Positions 35,185 to 43,243 of a DNA stretch of 64,000 nt are shown piece by piece. This stretch comes from an uncultured Clostridia bacterium (GTDB taxonomy: Bacteria; Bacillota; Clostridia; Oscillospirales; QAKW01), in NCBI GenBank assembly GCA_944387895.1, contig CALXGQ010000030.1, positions 1 through 64,000 on the forward strand, in the 5' to 3' direction. Position numbers and translations under genes: made by a program. The notes beneath the pieces are model-generated. The model ran no database searches. It was not told the origin of the DNA and was given only the letters and a program-made list of their open reading frames with translations. Every line of letters starts with the position of its first letter. Within the stretch, counting starts at the first letter, position 1.

Positions 35185-36264
35185 TCAGCCGTTGCAGACG
35201 ACCACGCTCCAGCCCCGGGGATCCTCCAGCCTGCCCCATTGGATACCGGTAAGCTGGTCGTAGAGCTTTTGGGTGAGCGGGCCGATCTTGTTGCCGGAGA
35301 TGGTATATTCTTTGCCCTGATAGAAGAGGTGGCCGATGGGGGAGACCACGGCGGCGGTTCCGGTGCCCCAGGCCTCCTCCAGCGCGCCGCTTTCGACCGC
35401 GTCAAACAGTTCCGTTACGGAGATGAGCCGTTCCTCCACCTCGTAGCCCCAGTCCCGCAGCAGCTCCACGCAGGATTTGCGGGTGATGCCGGGCAGAACG
35501 GAGCCGGTCAGGGCGGGGGTGACGATCTTGCCGTTGATTTTGAACATGACGTTCATGGCGCCGACTTCCTCGATATATTTGCGTTCAACGCCGTCCAGCC
35601 AGAGAACCTGGGTATAGCCTCTGCGCTCGGCCCGTTCGCCGGCGCGGAGAGAAGCAGCATAGTTGCCGCCGCACTTGGCATATCCGGTTCCGCCGCGGAC
35701 AGCGCGAACGTCCTCCGATTCGATGGCGATTTTAACCGGATTCAGCCCTTCGGCGTAATAGGCGCCGACCGGGGAGCAGATCACGGCAAAGACCGCGTTG
35801 TGCACGGCGTGGACGCCCAGATGGGGGTCGTTGCCGAAGAGGAAGGGACGGATGTAAAGGGAGGTACCCTCGGAATGGGGAATCCAGTCTTTTTCCAGCT
35901 CCACAAGGGTTTTCAGAATATCCATGCAGCCCTCCTCGTCCAGCTCCGGCAGGCAGAGCCGTTCGGCGCTGTTGTTGAGCCGGCGGATGTTTTCCATGGG
36001 GCGGAAGAGCCGGATGGTACCGTCGGCCGCCCGGTAGGCCTTCATCCCCTCAAAGACCTCGGCGCCATAGTGCAGCACCGTGGAGGCGGGGTGGATGGGC
36101 AGCGGGCCAAAGGGCAGGATGCGGGCGTTGTGCCAGCCCTTTTCCGCCTGATAGTCCATCAGGAACATATGATCGGTAAAAATACTGCCGAAGCCCAGCT
36201 TGGATTCATCGGCGGGGCGCTCTTTGGGATGAGCGGTTTTGGTGATGGTGATGTCGTATTTCAT
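35185..36264 (-). CDS. ilvE: Branched-chain amino acid aminotransferase
   Basis: A 359-residue class IV aminotransferase. The PLP lysine region GTGYAKCGGNYAASL, YGAEVFEGMKAYR, and the loop AWGTGTAAVVSPIG are present. It interconverts Leu, Ile or Val with their keto acids. I chose the ATG at 36264 (MKYDITITKTAHPKE) because AGGAG lies 9 bp upstream and the longer frame runs through the T-box leader. Expression is predicted to depend on uncharged tRNA through that leader. Confidence 0.94.
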   Translation of the reverse strand: MKYDITITKTAHPKERPADESKLGFGSIFTDHMFLMDYQAEKGWHNARILPFGPLPIHPASTVLHYGAEVFEGMKAYRAADGTIRLFRPMENIRRLNNSAERLCLPELDEEGCMDILKTLVELEKDWIPHSEGTSLYIRPFLFGNDPHLGVHAVHNAVFAVICSPVGAYYAEGLNPVKIAIESEDVRAVRGGTGYAKCGGNYAASLRAGERAERRGYTQVLWLDGVERKYIEEVGAMNVMFKINGKIVTPALTGSVLPGITRKSCVELLRDWGYEVEERLISVTELFDAVESGALEEAWGTGTAAVVSPIGHLFYQGKEYTISGNKIGPLTQKLYDQLTGIQWGRLEDPRGWSVVVCNG

Positions 36265-36345
36265 GTTTTTTCTCCTATCATGATATTTTTTGATAATGAA
36301 CGATCGATTGCGCCGCCGGTTTTTTGGCTTTTGGGGCGAAAAAAT

Positions 36346-36625
36346 GAAAAAAACCCGTCTCAAAAATCTTGAGACGAGTCTGGAAAACCAATACCCGCGG
36401 TACCACTCAACTTGCAGCTCCCAGAGAATGGAGCGCCGCTCAGGCTCTATCAAGCCGTATGCTTTCACGCAGCAGTCACGGAAGACGCCTACTTGCGGCA
36501 GCTTTCGGGCCTTCAGCTCGGAAGGGATGGGAGATCCGGATCGCTCTGCCGGGCTCGCACCGCCCCCGGCTCTCTGGGAAAGCCAATACCGATTCCGTCT
36601 TCGTCGTTGCTTTTCATCATATTAT
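36346..36625 (-). promoter_or_regulatory. T-box leader of ilvE
   Basis: On the minus strand the leader has the Stem I distal motif (AGAGAGCCGG...GGTGCGAG, near 36550-36574), the T-box proper GAGTGGTACCGCGGG (36394-36408) and a terminator stem CGTCTCAA / TTGAGACG with T7 (36346-36378). A candidate specifier AUC (Ile) lies at 36526-36528 next to a CGGAA/TTCCG basal pairing; a second AUC at 36533-36535 makes the assignment tentative. Confidence 0.88.
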
Positions 36626-36633
36626 TTTGCCTT

Positions 36634-36662
36634 ATTTTAGCACCGCTTTTTTTGTTTGTCAA
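36634..36662 (-). promoter_or_regulatory. Sigma-A promoter of the ilvE T-box leader
   Basis: TTGACA (36657-36662), 17 bp, TAAAAT (36634-36639) on the minus strand. Confidence 0.8.
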
Positions 36663-36717
36663 TAGAAAATTTGAAAAAACGGCGGAAACGCCGGGGTTTT
36701 GCCCCGGCGGCACGCCC

Positions 36718-36746
36718 TTGACAGAACAGGGCGAAGCTGGTATAAT
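36718..36746 (+). promoter_or_regulatory. Consensus sigma-A promoter of the GtrA-like gene
   Basis: TTGACA (36718-36723), 17 bp, TATAAT (36741-36746), a full consensus match. Confidence 0.85.
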
Positions 36747-36808
36747 TGGCATCAAAAGTTTTGGATGACGCGGGATGTCGCGGCGCTTTCGGAAACGGAA
36801 GGAGAAAC

Positions 36809-37258
36809 ATGAAAAAAAAGATATGGACCGATAAAACCCGAGAGATCGTCACCTACCTGTTTTGGGGCGGGCTGACAACGGTGGTGAGCTGGGGGAGCTA
36901 CTGGTGCTTTTCCTCCGCGATCGGACTGCTGATTCCGGAGAATGTCTACTGGACGGTTACGCTGGCCAATATCCTTTCCTGGCTCTGCGCCATGGCCTTT
37001 GCCTTTGTGATGAATAAACGCTTTGTTTTTTGCAGCAGGAGCTGGGCGGCAAAGGTCGTGCTGCCGGAGCTGGCAAAATTTACCGCTGCGCGGCTGGCCA
37101 CCGGGCTGCTGGAGATCGCGGCGGTCCCGATCCTGGTCCGGTTCGGTCTGGATCAGACGCTTTTCGGCGTAGAGGGGATGGCCGCCAAGATTTTAGTCAG
37201 CGTCATCGTCGTTGCGCTCAACTATGTTTTCAGCAAGCTCTTTATCTTTAAAGGATAG
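36809..37258 (+). CDS. GtrA family membrane protein
   Basis: A 149-residue protein with four membrane helices, and GtrA landmarks LFWGGLTTVVSWGSYW and FAFVMNKRFVF near the middle, ending ALNYVFSKLFIFKG. GtrA proteins help move undecaprenyl-linked sugars across the membrane. No glycosyltransferase gene is adjacent. The ATG at 36809 has AAGGAG at 5-10 bp; an upstream ATG at 36746 lies inside the promoter. Confidence 0.85.
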   Translation: MKKKIWTDKTREIVTYLFWGGLTTVVSWGSYWCFSSAIGLLIPENVYWTVTLANILSWLCAMAFAFVMNKRFVFCSRSWAAKVVLPELAKFTAARLATGLLEIAAVPILVRFGLDQTLFGVEGMAAKILVSVIVVALNYVFSKLFIFKG

Positions 37259-37277
37259 GGAATCTTGCGCCGCGGTA

Positions 37278-37306
37278 TTGACAAAGGCGCTCTGCCATGA
37301 TAGAAT
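37278..37306 (+). promoter_or_regulatory. Sigma-A promoter of the CorC leader
   Basis: TTGACA (37278-37283), 17 bp, TAGAAT (37301-37306). The leader runs about 170 bases to the transporter start. Confidence 0.75.
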
Positions 37307-37343
37307 ATGAATAATTACGATACGGAGGAATCAACGCACATAC

Positions 37344-37412
37344 ATGGATAGCGACAGTAGCGACGATTACGATAACTGTTACTTGCGAAATGATAAGCAT
37401 ATCTGTGGCTGA
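37344..37412 (+). CDS. Candidate 22-residue leader peptide of the CorC gene
   Basis: An ATG-initiated 22-codon frame begins MDSDSSDDYDN, with six aspartates among the first 11-17 residues, and ends in KHICG and TGA. Codons for KHICG coincide with the 5' arm of the terminator at 37395-37451. A GGAGG lies 15 bases upstream, which is longer than usual spacing and weakens the call. Position and acidic composition suggest a translation-sensing attenuator for the downstream ion transporter. Confidence 0.45.
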   Translation: MDSDSSDDYDNCYLRNDKHICG

Positions 37413-37451
37413 TCGGCAGATCGGGCACAGATATGCTTTTGTGTTTTTTTC
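37395..37451 (+). terminator. Attenuator-type terminator upstream of the CorC gene
   Basis: AAGCATATCTGTG (37395-37407) pairs perfectly with CACAGATATGCTT (37426-37438), followed by TTGTGTTTTTTT. It lies between the promoter and the start of the transporter gene, so it must be read through for expression. Confidence 0.85.
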
Positions 37452-37483
37452 CGAATCGAAAAAATGAAGGAGTTGTAACGACG

Positions 37484-38791
37484 ATGGATCCTAATACAAG
37501 CGGCGATCCGTTCCCTTTGGTGCTTTATATCATAGCCATGCTGTTCTGCCTGATCGGATCGGCCTATTTTTCCGCGACGGAAACCGCTTTTTCCTGCCTG
37601 AGCAAAACGCGGCTTCGGGCGATGGCGGAGAAGGGAAATAAAAGAGCCGAAAAGACGCTTGCCCTCTCCGAGCGGAACGATAAGCTGCTCTCCACGATTC
37701 TGATCGGCAATAACGTCGTCAATATCGCCCTTTCTTCGCTGGGCACGGTGCTGTTCCTGCATTATTCTCCCAAAAACGGCGCGACCATCTCAACGGTGAT
37801 CGTAACGGTCGTCGTTTTGATTTTCGGGGAGATCACGCCGAAGAGCGTCGCCAAGGATATGCCGGAGAAGATCGCGATGTTTTCTACGCCGCTGATCCAG
37901 CTGATTATCTGGATTTTAACGCCGCTGACGCTGTTCTTTTCCGGCTGGAAGAAGCTGCTCTCCAAGATGTTCAGGAAAGAGGTCGAGGAAGAGGCGAAAA
38001 TGTCGCAGGAGGAGCTGCTGATGCTGGTGGAAGAGGTTCAGCAGGAGGGCAGCATCGATCAGGAGGAAGGGGATCTTCTGAAGAATGCGATCGAATTTAC
38101 CGAGCGCCGGGCGGAAGATATCCTGACGCACCGCACCGATTTGGAAGCGGTGGATATCGAAACGGAAAAGGATGAGATTTCCAGAATCTTTTATGAAACG
38201 CAGTTTTCCCGGCTGCTGGTTTATGAAGATAATATCGATAATATCATCGGCGTGATCCACCAGAAGGATTTTTATAATGAAAAGGGCATCACCCCCAAAA
38301 GCATGCGGGAGATCATGAGCCCGCCGCTCTTTATTCAGCGCGGGGAAAAGATCAACGACCTTCTGCGCCTTCTGCAAAAGAATAAATCCCATATCGCCGT
38401 GGTGCTGGATGAATATGGCGGCACCTATGGGATCGTGACCATGGAGGACATTCTGGAAGAGCTGGTCGGCGATATCTGGGACGAGCACGACGAGGTGGTC
38501 GAGGAATTCAAGCAGCAGAGCGAGAACACCTGGCTGGTGGACTGCGCGGTGAATATCGACGACTTCTGCGAGTTTTTTGATCTGGAGCTGGAAACGGAAG
38601 CGGAAAGCGTATCGCTGGGCGGCTGGGTCATGGAGCGGCTGGGCAAGGTCCCGGAGGAAGGGGATCATTTTGCCTATGAAACGCTGGACATAACGGTAAC
38701 GGCGGTCGATTTTCACCGGGTGGAATTTGTCCGGGTCGAAAAAATCCGCCTGCCGGAGGAAGAAGAAAAGGAAGCGGAAAAAATGGCATAA
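37484..38791 (+). CDS. CNNM/CorC (hemolysin C) family ion transporter
   Basis: A 435-residue protein with an N-terminal DUF21 membrane domain (about 10-180, with SAYFSATETAFSCLSKTRLR), two CBS domains (about 200-320, with MVEE-type VLDEYGGTYGIVTMEDILEELVGDI given in part) and a C-terminal CorC_HlyC domain (about 345-425). Members export magnesium or exchange it for sodium. The ATG at 37484 has AAGGAG 11 bp upstream. It follows an attenuator and ends at a strong terminator. Confidence 0.9.
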   Translation: MDPNTSGDPFPLVLYIIAMLFCLIGSAYFSATETAFSCLSKTRLRAMAEKGNKRAEKTLALSERNDKLLSTILIGNNVVNIALSSLGTVLFLHYSPKNGATISTVIVTVVVLIFGEITPKSVAKDMPEKIAMFSTPLIQLIIWILTPLTLFFSGWKKLLSKMFRKEVEEEAKMSQEELLMLVEEVQQEGSIDQEEGDLLKNAIEFTERRAEDILTHRTDLEAVDIETEKDEISRIFYETQFSRLLVYEDNIDNIIGVIHQKDFYNEKGITPKSMREIMSPPLFIQRGEKINDLLRLLQKNKSHIAVVLDEYGGTYGIVTMEDILEELVGDIWDEHDEVVEEFKQQSENTWLVDCAVNIDDFCEFFDLELETEAESVSLGGWVMERLGKVPEEGDHFAYETLDITVTAVDFHRVEFVRVEKIRLPEEEEKEAEKMA

Positions 38792-38823
38792 GCTCTGCCC
38801 GGGCAGAGCCGCAAAAGCAAAAG

Positions 38824-38860
38824 AGAACCCACCGCCGGAAGGCGGTGGGTTCCCTTTTTT
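38824..38860. terminator. Terminator of the CorC gene
   Basis: GAACCCACCGCC / GGCGGTGGGTTC with a 4-base loop and T6 on the plus strand. Confidence 0.85.
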
Positions 38861-38883
38861 GATGAAAGGGGGAGATTTTTCGA

Positions 38884-40641
38884 TTATTCAAACTGGGCGT
38901 TGTAGAGCTCCCGGTAGAAGCCGCCGGCGGATAAGAGCTGGTCGTGGGTTCCGCGCTGGACGATCTCGCCCTCCCGGACGACCAGAATCAGATCGGCGTC
39001 CCGGATGGTGGAAAGCCGGTGGGCCACAACAAAGCAGGTCTTTCCGCGCATGAGCTTCAGCATGGCCTTCTGCACCAGCTTTTCGGTGCGGGTATCCACG
39101 TTGGAGGTGGCTTCGTCCAGAATCAGCATGGAGCAGTCCATCAGCATCGCCCGGGCGATGGTGAGCAGCTGCTTTTGCCCTTTGGAGATGTTGGAGGCGT
39201 CGTCGGTGAGGATGGTGTCGTAGCCGTCGGGGAGGGAGGTGATAAAGGTGTGGATCCCCGCGGCCTGCGCAGCGGCGATCACCTCCTCCCGCGTGGCCTC
39301 GGGCCGGCCGTAGGCAATGTTGTCGTAGATGCTGCCGTAGAAAAGCCAGGTGTCCTGCAGCACCATGGAATAGGCCAGCCGCAGGCTGCCCCGGGTGATC
39401 CCATGGATGTCTTTTCCGTCCAGCGTGATGCAGCCCTTTTCAATTTCGTAAAACCGCATCAGCAGATTGATCAGCGTGCTCTTTCCCGCGCCGGTCGGGC
39501 CGACGATCGCCACCGTCTTGCCCGGTTCCGCAAGGAGCGAAAAATCATGGAGCACGGTCTTTTGCGGCAGATATCCGAAATCCACGTGTTTCAGGCATAC
39601 CTGCCCAGTAACGGCGCCCGTCGGCCGGGCCTCGGGCGGGTCCGCCGGTTCCGGCGCCTCGTCCATCAGCCCGAAGATCCGTTCCGCGGCGGCCAGAGCC
39701 GATTGCAGCTCGCTGAAGATATTGGCGACCTCGTGAATGGGGCCGGTGAACTTCCGGCTGTAAAGCACAAAGCTGCTGATGTTTCCGATGGAGATGGCGG
39801 CGCCTCCGCTGCTGATGTAAAGAACGGCGCCGAATACCGAGATCAGCGTCAGGGAGAGGTTGTTGATGACGTTCATGGACGGCCCCATGACGCTGCCCAT
39901 ATATTCCGCGTCGTAGTAGGCGTCGACGACGGTTTTGTCCTCCTCATCGAAGGACTGAAGGACGTTTTGCTCCTGATTATAGGATTTCAGGGTCTTCTGC
40001 CCGGAAATTTTCTCTTCCACAAAATCGTTCAGCTCTCCCAGCTTTCTGCTGCGCCTGCGGAAAAGCGGACGGGTGCGGCGGGAGATATAGCGGGTGATCA
40101 GGATGGTAAGGGGAAGGGTGAATACGAAGATCAGCATCATCTGCAAATTGATGCGGATCATCATATAGAGGGAACCGGCAACCGTGATAAAGGCGGAGCA
40201 GATGGTAACCACGTCTGAGGCCAGGGTTTCGCTGATGTTGTCGGCGTCGTAGGAGATGCGGCTGAGGATATCGCCCGGAGCGTGGCTGTCGTAGAACCCC
40301 ACCGGGAGCTCGGTCAGCCGGTTGAAGAGATCCTGCCGCAGCCGGAAGGTGGCGCTGCGAGCGATATGGATCATCAGGATCTGCAGGAGATACGACATAA
40401 CGGCGGAAACGATATAAAAGACCGCCATCAGCCCGGCATAGTAAAAGACCGAGGGGAAATCCACCTTTCCGGCGCCACCGGCGGCGGCGTCGATCGCCCG
40501 GCCGGAAAGCTCCGGGCCCAGCAGGGCGAGGAGGTTGGAGCCGATGGTCAGAAAGACAGCCAGCAGCAACAGCCATTTTGTTTGCAGCAGATAGCCGCAA
40601 AGCCGGAGGATGACGTTTTTTCTTTTTTTATTCTTGCTCAT
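38884..40641 (-). CDS. ABC exporter subunit (catalytic site intact)
   Basis: A 585-residue permease-ATPase with six membrane helices and Walker A GPTGAGKST, signature ISKGQKQLLTIARA (in place of LSGGQ), Walker B MLILDEATSNVD and H-loop VVAHRLST. It pairs with the gene at 40638-42350, overlapping by four bases. Together they form a heterodimeric drug or peptide exporter of the BmrCD/TM287-288 kind under a MarR regulator. Confidence 0.9.
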   Translation of the reverse strand: MSKNKKRKNVILRLCGYLLQTKWLLLLAVFLTIGSNLLALLGPELSGRAIDAAAGGAGKVDFPSVFYYAGLMAVFYIVSAVMSYLLQILMIHIARSATFRLRQDLFNRLTELPVGFYDSHAPGDILSRISYDADNISETLASDVVTICSAFITVAGSLYMMIRINLQMMLIFVFTLPLTILITRYISRRTRPLFRRRSRKLGELNDFVEEKISGQKTLKSYNQEQNVLQSFDEEDKTVVDAYYDAEYMGSVMGPSMNVINNLSLTLISVFGAVLYISSGGAAISIGNISSFVLYSRKFTGPIHEVANIFSELQSALAAAERIFGLMDEAPEPADPPEARPTGAVTGQVCLKHVDFGYLPQKTVLHDFSLLAEPGKTVAIVGPTGAGKSTLINLLMRFYEIEKGCITLDGKDIHGITRGSLRLAYSMVLQDTWLFYGSIYDNIAYGRPEATREEVIAAAQAAGIHTFITSLPDGYDTILTDDASNISKGQKQLLTIARAMLMDCSMLILDEATSNVDTRTEKLVQKAMLKLMRGKTCFVVAHRLSTIRDADLILVVREGEIVQRGTHDQLLSAGGFYRELYNAQFE

Positions 40642-42350
40642 ACCGTCACCTTCTCTCCGGTCTGGAGCGTATAAAGCTCCCGATAAAGGGGGCAGTCCGC
40701 CAGCAGCTCTTCATGGGTGCCAAGACCCATGGCTTTCCCGTCCTCCAGCACCAGGATCCGGTCGCAGTGGCGAACGGAGCTGATGCGCTGGGCGATGATG
40801 ATGGAGGTGGTGCCGGCATACTGCGCCCGGATGGTTTTCCGCAGGGCGGCGTCGGTTTTGAAATCCAGGGCGCTGGAGGAATCGTCCAGAATCAGAAATT
40901 CCGGATTCCCGGCCAGAGCGCGGGCGATCAGCAGCCGCTGCTTCTGCCCGCCGGATAAATTGGAAGCCTTGGGCTCCACCGGGGCGGAAAGGCCGCCCTT
41001 TTCGGCGGTAAAGGCCGCCGCCTGGGCGTCCGATAAAGCCTGAAGCAGCTGCTTCTCCGAGAGGGGGCGCCCGATGCGGATGTTTTCACCGATGGTATCG
41101 CGAAAGAGGGAATCGTTTTGAAAGACGACGCCGAAAACGCTGCGGATCTCGGTAAGGGTCATGCTGCGCAGATCCCGGCCCTTCAGGAGGATCCGGCCGG
41201 CGTCGGGATCGTAGAACCGCATCAGCAGAAAGGCCAGCGTGCTTTTCCCGGCTCCGGTGGGGCCGAGGATCCCCAGGCTTTCGCCCTTTTTCAGGGTAAA
41301 GGAGATATGGGAAAGATTATCCTGTTTTTTATGATAGGAAAAGCAGACGTCCTCAAAGCGGAGCGCCGCGTCGGAGGGCTCTTCGGCAGAGGGCAGCGCC
41401 TTTAATTCTTCCGGCAGATCCAGCACCTCCTGAATGCGGTGTGCCGAGGCCAGTGCGCGGGAATAGAGCTTGATCACCCGGGTCATGGTCATCATGGCGT
41501 TGAGAATGATGGTGAAATAGGAGAGAAAGGCGGTGATGGTGCCCACGCCGGTTTTGCCGGCGTCGACCCGGTAGGCGCCCGCCACCACCACCAGAACAAA
41601 GCCCAGATTCAAAATCAGATTCATCAGCGGTGAATTCAACGCCATGGTGCGGTTCGCCTGATTTTCCGCTTTATAAACGCTGCGGTTGATGGCGCGGAAC
41701 CGTTTCTTTTCATCCTCGGTTTTGGAGAGCGCCTTGATGACCCGCACGCCGCTGATATTTTCCCGCACCGCGCGGACCATCGCGTCGTTGCGTTCCTGCA
41801 ATACCGCAAAAAGGGGAACGCTGTGTTTGGAAATAAAATAGACGATGACCCCCAGCAGCGGGAGCATGGCCAGAAGAATGGCGGCCAGAACCGGATCCAG
41901 CGTCCAGGTCATCAGGATGCCGCCGATGATCAGAATGGGAGCGCGGATCCCGATCCGCTGCATCATGCCGATCATTCTGTGCAGATTATAGGTATCGGTC
42001 GTCATTCTGGAGATGAGCGAGGGGATGGTGCAGTAGTCCACCTGCCGGTTGGAGAGCGCAAAAATCTTTTCAAAGAGGTCGTGGCGGACATGAAACACCG
42101 CCTCGCGGGAAACCGCCGCCGCCGACCGGTTGGCCACAACATTGCAGATCCAGGCCACCGCGGTGCTGGCCAGCATCAGAACGCCCCACCACAGTACCGG
42201 CCCCATTTTGCCTAGGGGAATCACATGGTCGATGATATAGCTGAGCACATACGGCAGAATCAGCTCGGCCAGCGATCCGATCATTTTGACGGTCATGCCC
42301 AGCGTCATCTGCCTGAGATGCGGCTTGATATAGTGCAGGATCAGCAGCAT
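40638..42350 (-). CDS. ABC exporter subunit (degenerate catalytic site)
   Basis: A 570-residue permease-ATPase with Walker A GPTGAGKST, signature LSGGQKQRLLIARA and Walker B FLILDDSSSALD, where Asp replaces the catalytic Glu; the H-loop reads IIAQRISS, with Gln for His. Such a degenerate site is typical of one partner in heterodimeric exporters. It overlaps the MarR gene end by 10 bp and the partner subunit by 4 bp. Confidence 0.9.
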   Translation of the reverse strand: MLLILHYIKPHLRQMTLGMTVKMIGSLAELILPYVLSYIIDHVIPLGKMGPVLWWGVLMLASTAVAWICNVVANRSAAAVSREAVFHVRHDLFEKIFALSNRQVDYCTIPSLISRMTTDTYNLHRMIGMMQRIGIRAPILIIGGILMTWTLDPVLAAILLAMLPLLGVIVYFISKHSVPLFAVLQERNDAMVRAVRENISGVRVIKALSKTEDEKKRFRAINRSVYKAENQANRTMALNSPLMNLILNLGFVLVVVAGAYRVDAGKTGVGTITAFLSYFTIILNAMMTMTRVIKLYSRALASAHRIQEVLDLPEELKALPSAEEPSDAALRFEDVCFSYHKKQDNLSHISFTLKKGESLGILGPTGAGKSTLAFLLMRFYDPDAGRILLKGRDLRSMTLTEIRSVFGVVFQNDSLFRDTIGENIRIGRPLSEKQLLQALSDAQAAAFTAEKGGLSAPVEPKASNLSGGQKQRLLIARALAGNPEFLILDDSSSALDFKTDAALRKTIRAQYAGTTSIIIAQRISSVRHCDRILVLEDGKAMGLGTHEELLADCPLYRELYTLQTGEKVTV

Positions 42351-42796
42351 GAGGATTCCTCCACTTCCCGGAACATATTTCTGCGGGACTCCGTGGCGCG
42401 GTCAAAAAGCTTTTCCAGCGTCCCCTCGAATTGCTCCCGCTCTTTCGGCGTCAGCGCTGAAAGGAGCCAGGTATAATACCGATTGCTCCATTCCAGATCC
42501 CGCGCCTTGGCCGCGTCGGCCTTCGGCGTGGAATTGATCAGCTTCTCCCGCCGGTCGTTGGGATTGACGGTGCGGGTCAGATACCCTTCCGCCTCCAGCT
42601 TCTTGACCAGCCGGGTCATCTGGGATTTGTCTACCCCCAGCCGATCCGCCAAAAGCTGCTGCGAGAGCTGCTGGTTGAAGGAGATAACGCGCAGCGCATG
42701 GGCTTCCTGCGCCGTCAGACCGCCGGTCATGTGCAGATTGTAATACCGCTCCGCTGATTTGGTGATCCGAACAAAATACTTTCTGTAGTTATTCAA
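42341..42796 (-). CDS. MarR family transcriptional regulator
   Basis: A 151-residue winged-helix protein with LTAQEAHALRVISFNQQLSQQ, the recognition helix LADRLGVDKSQMTRLVKKLEAEGYL and wing RTVNPNDRREKLI. I place the start at a TTG at 42796 (reading NNYRKYFVRITKSAE), which has AGAGG 9 bp upstream; no suitable ATG exists until residue 24. It heads the operon with the heterodimeric ABC exporter and probably autorepresses through 42820-42843. Confidence 0.85.
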   Translation of the reverse strand: MNNYRKYFVRITKSAERYYNLHMTGGLTAQEAHALRVISFNQQLSQQLLADRLGVDKSQMTRLVKKLEAEGYLTRTVNPNDRREKLINSTPKADAAKARDLEWSNRYYTWLLSALTPKEREQFEGTLEKLFDRATESRRNMFREVEESSCC

Positions 42797-42819
42797 TAGA
42801 AATCGCCTCTTTGTAAAAC

Positions 42820-42843
42820 ATTTAGTTGTATTGTCAACTAAAT
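42820..42843. promoter_or_regulatory. Candidate MarR operator
   Basis: ATTTAGTTG-N6-CAACTAAAT is a perfect 9-bp inverted repeat just downstream of, and touching, the -10 box of the MarR operon promoter. This is a typical position for a repressor. Confidence 0.75.
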
Positions 42844-42870
42844 GATACAACAGAATAGTTGCAATGTCAA
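42842..42870 (-). promoter_or_regulatory. Sigma-A promoter of the MarR-ABC operon
   Basis: TTGACA (42865-42870), 17 bp, TATCAT (42842-42847) on the minus strand. Confidence 0.75.
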
Positions 42871-42915
42871 CGGTTCGGCACAAAAATAATGGGACGATTC
42901 GTTCGGGGAGAAGGG

Positions 42916-42943
42916 ATGGGCTGGCCTGCGCAGGCCAGCCCAT
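42916..42943. repeat. 28-bp perfect palindrome
   Basis: The 14-base arms ATGGGCTGGCCTGC and GCAGGCCAGCCCAT meet with no loop. There is no flanking T-run, so it is not a standard terminator. Its role is unknown. Confidence 0.7.
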
Positions 42944-42971
42944 TGTGGGAGCGGCGTAAGATCAAGAGAGG

Positions 42972-43155
42972 TACGCAAGACCGAAGGGGCGTAAACCCGG
43001 CGGCGCAGGAGCGGAGGGGCGGTGAAAGTCCGGGGGCGGCGAAAAGCGGAAAGAGCGGTGCAAGACCAAAGGGGCTTAAACTCAGCAGCGCAAGACCAGA
43101 GCACACACGATCAAAAGGGTGTAAACCCGGCGGCGCAAGACCAGAGGGGCGGCAA
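42972..43155. repeat. Degenerate tandem repeat patch (about five units)
   Basis: Copies of a unit of about 33 bp, close to GCGCAAGACCAAAGGGGCGT then AAACCCGGCG, start near 42975, 43003, 43057, 43087 and 43132. Copies differ by substitutions and one insertion (about 13 bp in copy four). It is not a CRISPR array: spacing is irregular and there are no unique spacers. I see no credible gene in the 446 bases between 42797 and 43243. Confidence 0.65.
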
Positions 43156-43188
43156 AAAAGGAGCCCGGTGCGATACCGGGCTCCTTTT
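43154..43188. terminator. Bidirectional terminator
   Basis: GGAGCCCGGT / ACCGGGCTCC with a 5-base loop, A6 on one side and T4 on the other. It lies past the 43244-43972 gene on the minus strand. Confidence 0.75.
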
Positions 43189-43243
43189 GAGGAAAACGGA
43201 TATAAACGGAATGCCGAAGAGGGGTAGGCTCTCAGGCGGGTTT

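Noticed and set aside
42972-43155. CRISPR array
   Set aside because: Units are contiguous and diverged, with no unique equal-length spacers and no cas genes nearby.
42859-43227. Possible 122-codon repeat protein in the repeat patch
   Set aside because: Its sequence changes frame character between repeat units, it overlaps the MarR promoter and has no ribosome site; the DNA repeat explains the pattern better.
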